A program made the position numbers and the translations under genes. DNA of 64,000 nucleotides from an uncultured Faecalicatena sp. (GTDB lineage Bacteria > Bacillota > Clostridia > Lachnospirales > Lachnospiraceae). Under the pieces are notes generated by a model. It did no database searches. It was not told the origin of the DNA and was given only the letters and a program-made list of their open reading frames with translations. Location: positions 62,001 to 126,000 of the forward strand of contig CABTYO010000003.1 in NCBI GenBank assembly GCA_902489075.1, read 5' to 3'. The number at the start of each line of letters is the position of its first letter. Positions within the stretch are counted from its first letter, which is position 1. This document shows, one piece after another, positions 47,057 to 55,961 of the stretch.

Positions 47057-47077
47057 AAGAACGGGAGGAGAAAAAAC

Positions 47078-48091
47078 GTGAAAAAGAGAATACTGGCATT
47101 CTTCTTAGCTGCGGCAATGGTCGGCAGCTTAGCAGGGTGCGGCTCAAATTCAGATAAAAAAGATTCAGACAATGGGGATAAGAAAGAATTGACCAGGCTT
47201 ACTTTTGTACTGGACTGGACCCCGAATACCAATCATACAGGGCTGTATGTGGCTCAGGAGAAGGGATATTTTGAAGAGGCAGGCCTGGATGTGGAGATTG
47301 TGCAGCCGCCGGAGGATGGGGCAGAGGTACTTGTCGCATCAGGAAAAGCACAGTTCGGAATTTCCTTCCAGGACAGCATGATGCCTGGCATCACCGGAGA
47401 GGATGCACTTCCCATCGAGGCAGTGGCGGCTGTCCTGCAGCACAATACGTCCGGAATTATTTCCCGAAAGGGGGAGGGCATGGACCGTCCGAAGGGGATG
47501 GAAGGCAAGAAGTATGCTACCTGGAATCTGGATCTGGAGAAGGCGACACTGAAAAATGTAGTCGAGGCAGACGGAGGAGATTTCAGTAAGGTGGAACTGA
47601 CCCCAAGTACCGTGACGGATGAAGTTTCTGCACTTAGGAGCAAGTCTGTGGATGCGATCTGGGTCTTTTATGGCTGGGGCGGAATTGCTACGGAGGTTGC
47701 AGGACTTGAGACCGATTACTTTGAATTCAGAGATATCAACAGCGTGTTTGATTTTTATACCCCGGTCATCATTGGGAACAGCCAGTGGATGAAGGACAAT
47801 ACAGATACAACGAAAGCGTTTCTGTCTGCGGTAAAAAAAGGTTATGAATTTGCAATCAACGATCCGAAGGGGGCAGCCGATATTATGTGCAAAGCGGCAC
47901 CGGAGCTGGATCCGGATCTGGTACTGGCAAGCCAGGAATACATGAAAGACCAGTACAAAGCAGAAGTGGAGCAGTGGGGATACATCGATCCGGCGAGATG
48001 GAATGCATTCTATAACTGGGTCAATGAGAACGGTCTGTCAGAGAATGAGATTCCTGAGAACACAGGCTTTAACAACGATTATCTGGAGTAA
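47078..48091 (+). CDS. thiY: ThiY-like substrate-binding lipoprotein (NMT1/THI5 type)
   Basis: 337 residues from GTG 47078, GGGAGGAG ahead. Lipobox GSLAGC. The mature part opens with LTFVLDWTPNTNHTGLYVAQ and continues with GYFEEAGLDVEIVQPPEDG, a clear NMT1/THI5-like fold that binds pyrimidine precursors of thiamine. Placement behind the TPP riboswitch supports this. Confidence 0.9.
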   Translation: MKKRILAFFLAAAMVGSLAGCGSNSDKKDSDNGDKKELTRLTFVLDWTPNTNHTGLYVAQEKGYFEEAGLDVEIVQPPEDGAEVLVASGKAQFGISFQDSMMPGITGEDALPIEAVAAVLQHNTSGIISRKGEGMDRPKGMEGKKYATWNLDLEKATLKNVVEADGGDFSKVELTPSTVTDEVSALRSKSVDAIWVFYGWGGIATEVAGLETDYFEFRDINSVFDFYTPVIIGNSQWMKDNTDTTKAFLSAVKKGYEFAINDPKGAADIMCKAAPELDPDLVLASQEYMKDQYKAEVEQWGYIDPARWNAFYNWVNENGLSENEIPENTGFNNDYLE

Positions 48092-48096
48092 ATAAA

Positions 48097-48831
48097 ATGG
48101 CAGAACTGATTGTAACAGATGTGACCATGTCCTATGAAGGCGAGCACATCATCGAAGATATTTCCATAGAACTGCATGAAAATGAGCTGGTCTGTCTGCT
48201 GGGCGCAAGCGGCGGCGGGAAGACCACTCTGTTTAATGTGATATCGGGACTTTATGTGCCGGACAAGGGGCATGTCTTGCTCAATGGAGAAGAGATTACC
48301 GGCCAGCCGGGGCATATCAGCTATATGCTCCAGAAGGACCTGCTCCTGCCTTACCGCACGATTGAAGATAATGTGTCACTCCCGCTTCTGATCAAGGGCG
48401 AGAAGAAAAAGGCGGCAAGAGAGAAAGTCAGCGCTTATTTCGAAGAGTTCGGTCTGGAAGGGACGCAGAAAAAGTACCCCCACCAGTTGTCCGGCGGCAT
48501 GAGACAGAGGGCCGCACTTCTTCGGACCTACATGTTTTCCAGAGATGTGGCACTGCTGGATGAACCGTTCAGCGCACTGGACACCTTGACCAAAAGCGAT
48601 ATGCACAGGTGGTATCTTGATGTCATGGACAAGATCAAAATGTCGACTTTGTTCATCACCCATGATATCGACGAGGCGATCCTTTTGTCGGACCGGATCT
48701 ATCTGCTGACTGGAGTCCCCGGGCGGATCACGGAAGAAATCGTGATAAAAGAGCCAAAGCCCCGGAGAAAAGACTTCAATCTGTCGGAGGAGTTTTTGGA
48801 GTATAAGAAGAGGATTATTGAGAAGCTGTAG
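48097..48831 (+). CDS. thiZ: ABC ATPase of thiamine precursor importer
   Basis: 244 residues. Walker A GASGGGKTT, signature LSGGMRQR, Walker B VALLDEPFSALD, H-loop FITHDIDEA. NrtD/SsuB-type importer ATPase completing the ThiXYZ set. Confidence 0.85.
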   Translation: MAELIVTDVTMSYEGEHIIEDISIELHENELVCLLGASGGGKTTLFNVISGLYVPDKGHVLLNGEEITGQPGHISYMLQKDLLLPYRTIEDNVSLPLLIKGEKKKAAREKVSAYFEEFGLEGTQKKYPHQLSGGMRQRAALLRTYMFSRDVALLDEPFSALDTLTKSDMHRWYLDVMDKIKMSTLFITHDIDEAILLSDRIYLLTGVPGRITEEIVIKEPKPRRKDFNLSEEFLEYKKRIIEKL

Positions 48832-48849
48832 GAAAATCAAATATTTAAA

Positions 48850-48895
48850 AAGAAGGCGCAGAGTATTTGGAATCATACACTGCGTCTTCTTCGAT
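48850..48895. terminator. bidirectional terminator after thiZ
   Basis: AAGAAG-CGCAG (48850-48860) pairs with CTGCG-CTTCTT (48880-48891). It separates the thi operon from the convergent toxin gene. Confidence 0.75.
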
Positions 48896-48947
48896 TTACG
48901 ATTCGTTTTATCGGTAAAAATGTGATGGATTATGATCAAAATATTTA

Positions 48948-49229
48948 CTATGATTGCTTAGATTCGGCTATTAAATAATTTTTGACATCGGTAATATGTT
49001 GTCTGAAGTAATTGGGATTTGAGTTTTCCCATGATAAGATTCGCTTTTGTGCCGCCTCATTTCTATGTTCCCAATTACCTATAGGTATCGCCCAGAATAT
49101 AGGATCATCTGAGGATAATTTCATTAGGCAGACAATAGGACGTTCTTTTGAATCATTCCAGGTTCCGCCAATTTTTCTGATTAAATCATAAAAATTCTTT
49201 TTACCAAAGTATATTCCATGTTCTTCCAT
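48948..49229 (-). CDS. type III toxin (CptN/ToxN-like), short form
   Basis: 93 residues from ATG 49229 directly behind AGGAGGAAC. The N-terminal part fits the endoRNase toxin of type III systems: a start MEEHGIYFGKKNFYDLI, then ERPIVCLMKLSSDDPIFWAI, PIGNWEHRNEA. The C-terminal NPNYFRQHITDVKNYLIAE looks like a normal family end. Type III toxins are usually about 150-170 residues, so roughly 60-70 central residues seem to be missing in frame. The gene follows a repeat RNA and a terminator, the classic type III order. The deletion may have made it inactive (inference). Confidence 0.7.
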   Translation of the reverse strand: MEEHGIYFGKKNFYDLIRKIGGTWNDSKERPIVCLMKLSSDDPIFWAIPIGNWEHRNEAAQKRILSWENSNPNYFRQHITDVKNYLIAESKQS

Positions 49230-49244
49230 GTTCCTCCTGTATAC

Positions 49245-49277
49245 AAAAGCCCCATTATATAAGATAACGGGGCTTTA
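49245..49277 (-). terminator. terminator between antitoxin RNA and toxin
   Basis: AAAGCCCC (49246-49253) pairs with GGGGCTTT (49269-49276). On the minus strand it ends in T residues and lies between the repeats and the toxin start, as in type III loci where it limits toxin expression. Confidence 0.85.
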
Positions 49278-49395
49278 CAATGTTTGTTTCCCTACATTGT
49301 GAAAGGTATTTGTCTCTGGCAATGTTCCTGTGCTGCACATTGCGAAGCATTTTTGTAACTGAAACAATGTTTGTTTCCCTACATTGTGAAAGGTA
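49277..49395 (-). ncRNA. type III antitoxin RNA with three 43-44 nt repeats
   Basis: Read on the minus strand: repeat 1 49395-49352 (44 nt), repeat 2 49351-49309 (43 nt), repeat 3 from 49308. Repeats 1 and 3 are identical for about 30 nt (CCTTTCACAATGTAGGGAAA); repeat 2 differs. Each can form a stem: ACAATGT/ACATTGT in 1 and 3, GCAATGT/ACATTGC in 2. The A-T to G-C double change keeps the pairing. The 43-44 nt period fits cptI better than the 36 nt of toxI. Confidence 0.8.
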
Positions 49396-49413
49396 GAAAT
49401 CAACAAGATTTCT

Positions 49414-49450
49414 TACTTATATTATACACATTTCAGGAGAAAAGAACAGT
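49414..49450 (-). promoter_or_regulatory. promoter of the antitoxin RNA
   Basis: TATAAT at 49426-49421 on the minus strand, about 26 bases before the first repeat. The -35 is weak (CTGTTC-like, 17 bases further up). Confidence 0.5.
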
Positions 49451-49501
49451 AGGGAAAGTATAAAAAAAGTGTAAAATCTATGTCATTACTCATATATATC
49501 C

Positions 49502-50899
49502 TTACTCAATCCACTGATGCCCTGCATTCTCAAGAAATTCTCCGGCTTCTGCCGGCCCCCGCATCCCCTGCGCATAAGGATATACCGTCAGCCTTTTTTC
49601 CTGATACAGCCTTTTCATCTGCTCGATATAATTCCAGCTGATCTCGATCTGATCCCATTGTGAAAACCAGGAGCGTTCCCCATTGATACACGCGGTCAGC
49701 AGCCGTTCATAGGCCTCCGGTGTGTTCAGCTGGTGGACTACATTGCAGTTCTGGCAGAAATCCATTTTCGTTGGGATGATGTCTTCTGTATCTCCCGGAC
49801 GTTTGATGTTGAACTGCAGATACACCCCTTCTGTCGGCTGGATCTTGATGGTCAGGATATCCGGTTCTACCTCCGGCATGGAGCGGCGGAACACGATGGA
49901 CACTTCCATCTGCCGTGTCCCGGTCTTTTTCCCTGTGCGGATGTAGAATGGAGTCCCCTTCCATCGTTCATTGTCGATGAACAGCCGGAGGGCGGCAAAG
50001 GTCTCTGTGGCAGAGTCAGGAGCCACAAGCGGCTCTTCGCGGTAGCCGGCATATTGTCCGAGCACGAGGGTCTCCTCGATCGAGGCTTCGGATACCGGAC
50101 GGAGAGAACGCAGCACCTTTAACTGCTCCTGGTGCATCTGTGTGCTGTTAAAGGTTTCAGGCCGCTCCATTGCAACGATGGAAAGAATCTGGAACAGGTG
50201 GTTCTGCACCATGTCTTTTAAGGCACCGCTGGCATCATAGTAGCCGCCTCTTGTCTCCACCCCCACATCCTCTAAGGCAGAGATCTGTACTGACTCGATG
50301 TATCTGGAATTCCACACATCCGTAAAGATCGGGTTTGTAAAACGGATGGCCTGAATATTACGGACCATTTCCTTTCCAAGATAATGGTCGATCCGGTAGA
50401 TCTGTTCTGGTCCAAAATGTCGTTCCAGCTGCAGATTCAGCTTTTCGGCGGCCTCCAGATTTTCACCGAAAGGCTTTTCGATGATCACTTTTCCATGACA
50501 GGCACCGCATACGGTTTCCAGACCGTCTGCGATGACGGTAAAAAATCTGGGAGCCACGGCGAGGTAGAAGAGGTGGGCCTCGATGTCATCCTGTGCGAAA
50601 TATTCGTTCAGCCTCTGATAATCCTGTGGATTGGACAGATCCATGCGGAAATAGGAAATCTGTCCGGCAAATGTGGAAAAGTCCTCTTTTGTATAAGGCA
50701 GACGTGTGAATTTTTTTACCCATTCTTCTGCCAGCGCACGGTAGGAGTTACTGTCATAATCCCGGCGTCCGATGATGACGATCCGGCTGTTATCCGGCAG
50801 TTTTTTTGTGAGGAACATGGTATAAAGGGCGGGCAGGAGTTTGCGGAAGGTAAGGTCTCCGGTGCCGCCGAAAATGGTGATATTGGTGTGTATTTTCAT
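49502..50899 (-). CDS. zwf: glucose-6-phosphate 1-dehydrogenase
   Basis: 465 residues. N-terminal NAD(P) turn in FGGTGDLTFRKLLPALY (DL in place of the usual GA), the substrate/catalytic block YRIDHYLGKEMVRN, and IEKPFGENL. It oxidises glucose 6-phosphate to the lactone. Last gene of the pgl-gnd-zwf operon, three bases after gnd. Confidence 0.94.
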   Translation of the reverse strand: MKIHTNITIFGGTGDLTFRKLLPALYTMFLTKKLPDNSRIVIIGRRDYDSNSYRALAEEWVKKFTRLPYTKEDFSTFAGQISYFRMDLSNPQDYQRLNEYFAQDDIEAHLFYLAVAPRFFTVIADGLETVCGACHGKVIIEKPFGENLEAAEKLNLQLERHFGPEQIYRIDHYLGKEMVRNIQAIRFTNPIFTDVWNSRYIESVQISALEDVGVETRGGYYDASGALKDMVQNHLFQILSIVAMERPETFNSTQMHQEQLKVLRSLRPVSEASIEETLVLGQYAGYREEPLVAPDSATETFAALRLFIDNERWKGTPFYIRTGKKTGTRQMEVSIVFRRSMPEVEPDILTIKIQPTEGVYLQFNIKRPGDTEDIIPTKMDFCQNCNVVHQLNTPEAYERLLTACINGERSWFSQWDQIEISWNYIEQMKRLYQEKRLTVYPYAQGMRGPAEAGEFLENAGHQWIE

Positions 50900-50902
50900 T
50901 TA

Positions 50903-52315
50903 CTATTTCCTCCATTCGTGGTGAAAGGTGCCCTCCCGGTCGGTTCTTTCGAAAGTATGGGCGCCGAAGCAGTCGCGCTGTGCCTGGATCAGATTGGCTC
51001 CGCTTGCCGCGGAACTGAATTCATCCAGATAGGAGACTGCATTTGCAAAGGCAGGGACCGGAAGTCCGCTCAATACAGCCGTGGAAACGACCTGACGCAG
51101 GCTGTCCTGGTTCTCATTGATATTGTCAAGGAAAAATTCATCCAGGATCAGGTTATCCAGTTCTGGATTTCTTGTGCAGGCTTCTGTGATGTCATTTAAA
51201 AAGGCTGCCTGGATGATGCATCCTGCGCGGAAGATAGAAGCAATCTTTCCGAGATCCAGATTCCAGTTAAACTGGACGGAAGCGTCTCTCATCAATGAAA
51301 AACCCTGCGCATAGGCGATGATTTTCCCGGCATAGAGTGCGTTTCTCACAGTTTCTGCGAACTCTTTTTTATCTGTGACTGTATTTTCATGGGCAGGTTC
51401 ATGGATTTTAGAGGCCGCGGTTTCGCGCTGTTTTAACTGATTCGACATTACGCGGGCATTGCAGGCGGCGGTGATCATCGAGATGTCGACGCCCTGGTGC
51501 AGAGATTCGATGCTGGCCCAGCGCCCGGTGCCTTTCTGTCTGGCACTGTCCAGGATATGGTCGATGAGATCTCCTTGTGCGAGGTCATCTTTTTCCCGGA
51601 AAATGTCTGCGGTGATCTCGATCAGATAGCTTTGAAGCTCTCCTTTATTCCATTCCTCAAATGTCTGCGCCAGTTCCTCATTGGTGAACTCTCCGGCATA
51701 TTTTAACAACAGATAGGCCTCTGCGATGAGCTGCATGTCGGCATATTCGATGCCGTTGTGGACCATTTTTACATAGTGTCCGGCACCCGCGGGACCGATA
51801 TAAGTGCAGCATGGCTCGCCCATCGCCTTCGCAGCGATTGCTTCCAGGATCGGGCTGACCTCAGCATAAGCGTCCCGGCTGCCACCCGGCATGATGGAAG
51901 GTCCGCGTCTGGCCCCTTCTTCCCCGCCGGAGACACCGACTCCCAGATAGCGGATTCCAAGGTCCTCCAGTCTGGCAAAGCGGCGGTTGGTATCCTCAAA
52001 ATTGGAATTGCCGCCGTCCATAATGATGTCTCCTTCTTCCAGAAGCGGAAGCAGCTGGTCAGTGACCGTGTCCACCGGTTTCCCGGCCTGGATCATGAGA
52101 AAAATCTTCCGCGGGCGTTTCAGGGAGTAGACCAGTTCTGCCAGATTGTAGAAGGCGGCGATATTTTCGTGCGGGTGTTCTTTCATGACCTGGTCGGTTA
52201 CCTCAGGGCTGCGGTTATAGACCGCTGTTTTGAAACCGTGGTCTGCCATATTCAGTGCGAGGCTGCGTCCCATGACGGACAGGCCGATGAGACCAATATC
52301 AAATAAATTTTTCAT
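50903..52315 (-). CDS. gnd: 6-phosphogluconate dehydrogenase, decarboxylating
   Basis: 470 residues from ATG 52315; an earlier ATG at 52339 lies before the AAGGAG site. N-terminal nucleotide fold with GLIGLSVMGRSLALNMADHG, catalytic block VGPAGAGHYVKMVHNGIEYAD, and the C-terminal helical domain with KGTGRWAS. It makes ribulose 5-phosphate and NADPH. Middle gene of the oxidative pentose phosphate operon. Confidence 0.95.
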   Translation of the reverse strand: MKNLFDIGLIGLSVMGRSLALNMADHGFKTAVYNRSPEVTDQVMKEHPHENIAAFYNLAELVYSLKRPRKIFLMIQAGKPVDTVTDQLLPLLEEGDIIMDGGNSNFEDTNRRFARLEDLGIRYLGVGVSGGEEGARRGPSIMPGGSRDAYAEVSPILEAIAAKAMGEPCCTYIGPAGAGHYVKMVHNGIEYADMQLIAEAYLLLKYAGEFTNEELAQTFEEWNKGELQSYLIEITADIFREKDDLAQGDLIDHILDSARQKGTGRWASIESLHQGVDISMITAACNARVMSNQLKQRETAASKIHEPAHENTVTDKKEFAETVRNALYAGKIIAYAQGFSLMRDASVQFNWNLDLGKIASIFRAGCIIQAAFLNDITEACTRNPELDNLILDEFFLDNINENQDSLRQVVSTAVLSGLPVPAFANAVSYLDEFSSAASGANLIQAQRDCFGAHTFERTDREGTFHHEWRK

Positions 52316-52339
52316 GTTCAGGATTCTCCTTTTCTTCAT

Positions 52340-53383
52340 TTATAATGGGTTTGTCTGGTCCAGTACAATACTGACTGCCTCAAAGACAGGTACTCTGGCG
52401 CAGATAGGTTCAAGCTTTCCGTCGTCCTGATTCACAGGAAAGCAGACAAGTCCGCCTGTGGTACGGTTTGCCACGAGCAGATACCGCCCGTCAGGCGAGA
52501 GGACAATGTCCCGTGGATGAGTACCGCCGCAGGAGGTCTGCTGGATCATGGTTACATGACCATTTTCTATGGCAAAGACGGATATGACGTCGGCATAGCG
52601 GGTAGAAATGTACAGGTGACGCTCATCCGGCGAGAGGCGCACCGCGGCAGAAGTTGGAGCGGTGTCAGTATCTGCATGGCCTTTCAGCAGCGGATGCGTG
52701 CTGAGCAGACGGAATAAAGGGGCTGCGTCCGTTTCCCGGTCTGCAGCTCTTTTCTCAGCGGCAAACACGAAAAGCTCATTGCTCAGTTCACTGACGACAA
52801 AGAGATGCCTGTGGTCTCTGGTGAAGATTCCATGGCGCGGCCCGGTGCCGTAGGGGAAGGAAATCGTTCCCGCGGGCTGGAAATCATTTCTGGAATCAAA
52901 TATGCGTATTTCATCCAGCAAAAGACAGGGAACCAGCAGATAACCGTCATGGAAAAGCACCTGATGGCAGCCGGCTTTCGGAGCGATGATGATTTTTTTG
53001 CAGAGGGAAAGTTTCTGGCCGGTCTTCTGGTAAACGAGAACGAGTCCCTCGTGGTAATTAGCTGTGCAGATAAAGTTTTCATCCTGTGTGATGAAACAGG
53101 ACGTTCCTTCCTCCTCGTACAGTTCATCCAGAAGCTGCGGCTGTGGCTGCGTTACATCTAAAAGGCAGATTCCGGCGCTTCCCTTTTTCTGGACCGGAGA
53201 TGCCAGAAGCCCCTTATAAAGAGAGAGGTATTTGCAGTCAGGCGCCTCATAATACAGCTCCGGCACAGAAAGCTGCCCTGTGTCAGTATCCAGAGTAAAC
53301 CGATAGATGCCAGTACTTCTGGAAGAGGCATAAGTCCCCAGAAAACCAGTCAGTATATTAGGATCAGATAGATTCAATTTCAT
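52340..53383 (-). CDS. pgl: 6-phosphogluconolactonase, seven-bladed propeller type
   Basis: 347 residues from ATG 53383 with AAGGAG ahead. Lactonase (YkgB/YbhE) propeller signatures such as VRLSPDERHLYISTRYAD and THPRDIVLSPDGRYLLVANR. It hydrolyses the lactone made by Zwf. First gene of the operon with gnd and zwf, which firmly supports the assignment. Confidence 0.88.
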   Translation of the reverse strand: MKLNLSDPNILTGFLGTYASSRSTGIYRFTLDTDTGQLSVPELYYEAPDCKYLSLYKGLLASPVQKKGSAGICLLDVTQPQPQLLDELYEEEGTSCFITQDENFICTANYHEGLVLVYQKTGQKLSLCKKIIIAPKAGCHQVLFHDGYLLVPCLLLDEIRIFDSRNDFQPAGTISFPYGTGPRHGIFTRDHRHLFVVSELSNELFVFAAEKRAADRETDAAPLFRLLSTHPLLKGHADTDTAPTSAAVRLSPDERHLYISTRYADVISVFAIENGHVTMIQQTSCGGTHPRDIVLSPDGRYLLVANRTTGGLVCFPVNQDDGKLEPICARVPVFEAVSIVLDQTNPL

Positions 53384-53528
53384 GAAAGTCTCCTTTCTTA
53401 AATATAAGAAATTACAAAATTTGTAAAAATAATAATTACAGTTCCATACTGTAATTATAGATATTACAGTATGGAGTGTCAAGTCCTGTTGAAAAAAGAA
53501 TGAAAAAATATATGTTCAGAGAGGTTTT

Positions 53529-53661
53529 CAAAGGGGTCAGACCCCTGCGCAATTCAGACAATTCAAAACATAGTTTCCAAAAAAACGGGTTTTCAAACGT
53601 TAGTTTCGTATAACTTGAGAAAATTCTGAATATGGAGAGCAAAAGGGTCTGACCCCTTTGC
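53529..53661. repeat. inverted pair of GGGGTCAGACCCC palindromes
   Basis: CAAAGGGGTCAGACCCCTGC (53529-53548) and GCAAAAGGGTCTGACCCCTT (from 53639) are inverted copies about 90 bases apart; each is itself nearly palindromic. Function unknown, REP-like. Confidence 0.7.
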
Positions 53662-53680
53662 AAATTTCTACAAAAAAGGA

Positions 53681-53709
53681 TTGTATATTACGCGTTAATT
53701 CGCTAAAAT
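53681..53709 (+). promoter_or_regulatory. nhaC promoter
   Basis: TTGTAT (53681-53686) and TAAAAT (53704-53709) with 17-base spacing, before the antiporter gene. Confidence 0.6.
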
Positions 53710-53767
53710 GTATATAGTGTCGACATGTTTCGAGCTAAGTATTAAGAGAAGAGAGAGAGGTTACTTT

Positions 53768-55297
53768 ATGGATGGTTCAATGTTTATTGGAACTTGGTGG
53801 TCGCTGGTACCGCCGCTTTTGGCCATTATCCTGGCCTTTGTAACGAAGGAGGTGTACAGTTCCCTGTTTATTGGTGTTGCTGTGGGAGCGCTTCTGTACA
53901 CGGGATTCCACCCATGGGATTCTTTTGTGGCATTTTTTGATATCATGAAGAACAGTATGAATCTGAATATTTTGATTTTTGATGTCCTTCTGGGTATGAT
54001 TATCGTACTGATGTCCAAGTCGGGCGGATCTTCCGCCTATGGAAACTGGGCAGGGCGGAAGATCAAGACGAAGAGGAGCGCCCTGCTTGCGACAACCGGA
54101 CTGGGAATTTTGATTTTTGTGGATGATTACTTTAACTGTCTGACCGTTGGTTCTGTTATGAGACCTGTCACAGACAGATATAAGGTATCCAGAGCGAAGC
54201 TGGCATATATTATTGATGCGACAGCTGCTCCGGTGTGCATTATCGCCCCGATTTCAAGCTGGGCGGCAGCCGTGAATTCTTATGTGCCGGAGGATGCGGG
54301 GATCACAGGATTCCAGCTGTTCCTTCGGACAATTCCTTATAACCTGTATGCACTGCTTACGATCGCGATGGTGCTGTATATCATTATCACGGGATTTGAT
54401 TTCGGTCTGATGAAGAAGCACGAGCAGAATGCAGCAAAGGGAGACCTGTTTACAACAGGTGCCGAGGAGTTCGAGCAGATCAGGGAAGAGACCATTTCTT
54501 CGAAGGGAAGAGTCATTGACCTGGTACTTCCAGTGGCAGTATTGATCGTATCCGCAGTCGGAGCAATGATCTACACCGGATTCCAGGGCGGAGCTTCAGA
54601 TATTGTGTCCGCTTTTGCAGGATGTGATGCAGAGACCAGTCTGATCTTTGCGACCATGATTACCGTGCTGTTTATGTTTGTGTTATATCTGCCAAGAAAA
54701 GTCATCACATTTAAAGGTTTTATGGAAAGCTTTGTGGAGGGCTTTAAGCTGATGATCCCGGCCGTGGCAATCCTGATCTTTGCATGGTCACTGAAAGGAA
54801 TGGGAGATGCCCTTGGAATCGCAGAGTTTGTACGTGGTATTGTAGGCAGCAACGCATCCGCAAGTATTGTGATTCCGGCAATTATGTTTGTAATTGCGAT
54901 TTTCCTTGCATTTTCAACAGGAACTTCCTGGGGAACCTTTGCAATCCTTGTGCCGATCGTTGTGGGAATGTTCTCAGCTACCGATAATCTGGAGATGATG
55001 ATCATCGCTGTATCAGCTGTCCTGGCAGGCGCTGTCTGCGGAGACCATGTATCACCGATCTCAGACACGACTGTTATGTCCTCGGCGGGCGCGCAGAGCA
55101 ACCATATCAACCATGTATCCACCCAGATGCAGTACGCAGTGGTTGTTGCGGTAGTATGTATCATCGGATATCTCATTGCCGGATTTGTCAAAGTATGGTG
55201 GATCACACTTGGCATAAGCCTTGCAATCCTGCTGATCGTGCTGACCTTTATGAAAAAATATACAGAAAAGAACGATACGGTGAAGTTAAATGATTAA
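53768..55297 (+). CDS. NhaC-family Na+/H+ antiporter
   Basis: 509 residues from ATG 53768, preceded by AGAGAGAGG; the open frame begins at 53708. About eleven to twelve hydrophobic segments with ILIFVDDYFNCLTVGSVMRP and AGAVCGDHVSPISDTTVMSS, both typical of NhaC. It exchanges Na+ and H+; some relatives carry organic substrates. Overlaps the next gene by eight bases. Confidence 0.85.
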   Translation: MDGSMFIGTWWSLVPPLLAIILAFVTKEVYSSLFIGVAVGALLYTGFHPWDSFVAFFDIMKNSMNLNILIFDVLLGMIIVLMSKSGGSSAYGNWAGRKIKTKRSALLATTGLGILIFVDDYFNCLTVGSVMRPVTDRYKVSRAKLAYIIDATAAPVCIIAPISSWAAAVNSYVPEDAGITGFQLFLRTIPYNLYALLTIAMVLYIIITGFDFGLMKKHEQNAAKGDLFTTGAEEFEQIREETISSKGRVIDLVLPVAVLIVSAVGAMIYTGFQGGASDIVSAFAGCDAETSLIFATMITVLFMFVLYLPRKVITFKGFMESFVEGFKLMIPAVAILIFAWSLKGMGDALGIAEFVRGIVGSNASASIVIPAIMFVIAIFLAFSTGTSWGTFAILVPIVVGMFSATDNLEMMIIAVSAVLAGAVCGDHVSPISDTTVMSSAGAQSNHINHVSTQMQYAVVVAVVCIIGYLIAGFVKVWWITLGISLAILLIVLTFMKKYTEKNDTVKLND

Positions 55298-55892
55298 GAT
55301 TGATGTACCTTACATAGACCAGAGTGTGAAGTATCCGACCGGATGCGAGAGTGTTTCGGCGGTTATGCTGCTTCAGTATCTGGGAGTTGACATTACGGTG
55401 GACGAGTTTATCGAAAAGGATCTGAAGCTTCAGAGTTTTGAGGAGAAGGATGGGGAGCTTCATGGACCGAATCCATATGAATGCTTCTGCGGCAGCCCTT
55501 ATGATGAAGATTCCTTCGGCTGCTATGCTCCAGTGATCTTAAGAGCGCTGGAAAAAGAGATTGGGGAAGATTACGACATCATAGATGAGACCGGCACACC
55601 GATAGAAGAACTGCTGGCAGCATATATCGATCAGGGGATGCCGGTGATCTTCTGGGCCTGCATCAATATGCGGGAACCTATTACAGGACCGTGCTGGAAG
55701 CTGCATGACTGCGGGGAGACATTCACCTGGATATCCAATGAACACTGCATGCTGCTGGTAGGATATGATGAAGAAGGGTATTATTTCAATGATCCCTACG
55801 ACAATAACGGAGTCATCCGTTATCCGAAAGATGTAGTGGAAGACAGGCATGCCGCACAGCATTCACAGGCTGTGGGAGTAAAAAGAAAGTAA
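55290..55892 (+). CDS. C39-like cysteine peptidase
   Basis: 200 residues. Papain-like triad: Cys in YPTGCESVSAVMLL, His in NEHCMLLVGYDEEG, Asp in YFNDPYDNNGV. No signal peptide or membrane part, so cytoplasmic. Substrate unknown. Translationally coupled to the antiporter gene. Confidence 0.75.
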   Translation: MIKIDVPYIDQSVKYPTGCESVSAVMLLQYLGVDITVDEFIEKDLKLQSFEEKDGELHGPNPYECFCGSPYDEDSFGCYAPVILRALEKEIGEDYDIIDETGTPIEELLAAYIDQGMPVIFWACINMREPITGPCWKLHDCGETFTWISNEHCMLLVGYDEEGYYFNDPYDNNGVIRYPKDVVEDRHAAQHSQAVGVKRK

Positions 55893-55910
55893 AACAAAAT
55901 AATAAAACAA

Positions 55911-55957
55911 AAAACGCTGCAGGCGCACCAGTAAAGGAAGCGCCTGCAGCGTTTTCA
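55911..55957. terminator. terminator between convergent genes
   Basis: A perfect 16-base stem (55911-55926 with 55940-55955) with A and T ends. Serves the C39-like gene and asnA. Confidence 0.9.
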
Positions 55958-55961
55958 TACT

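Larger units (their letters stand above)
53384..53767. other. intergenic region, pgl to nhaC
   Basis: About 384 bases with no gene. It holds the pgl promoter area, the inverted repeat pair at 53529-53661 and the nhaC promoter at 53681-53709. Confidence 0.6.

Noticed and set aside
49276..49395. Possible short CRISPR array
   Set aside because: Only three units, with direct 43-44 nt period and no separate spacers; the terminator and toxin order fits a type III antitoxin.
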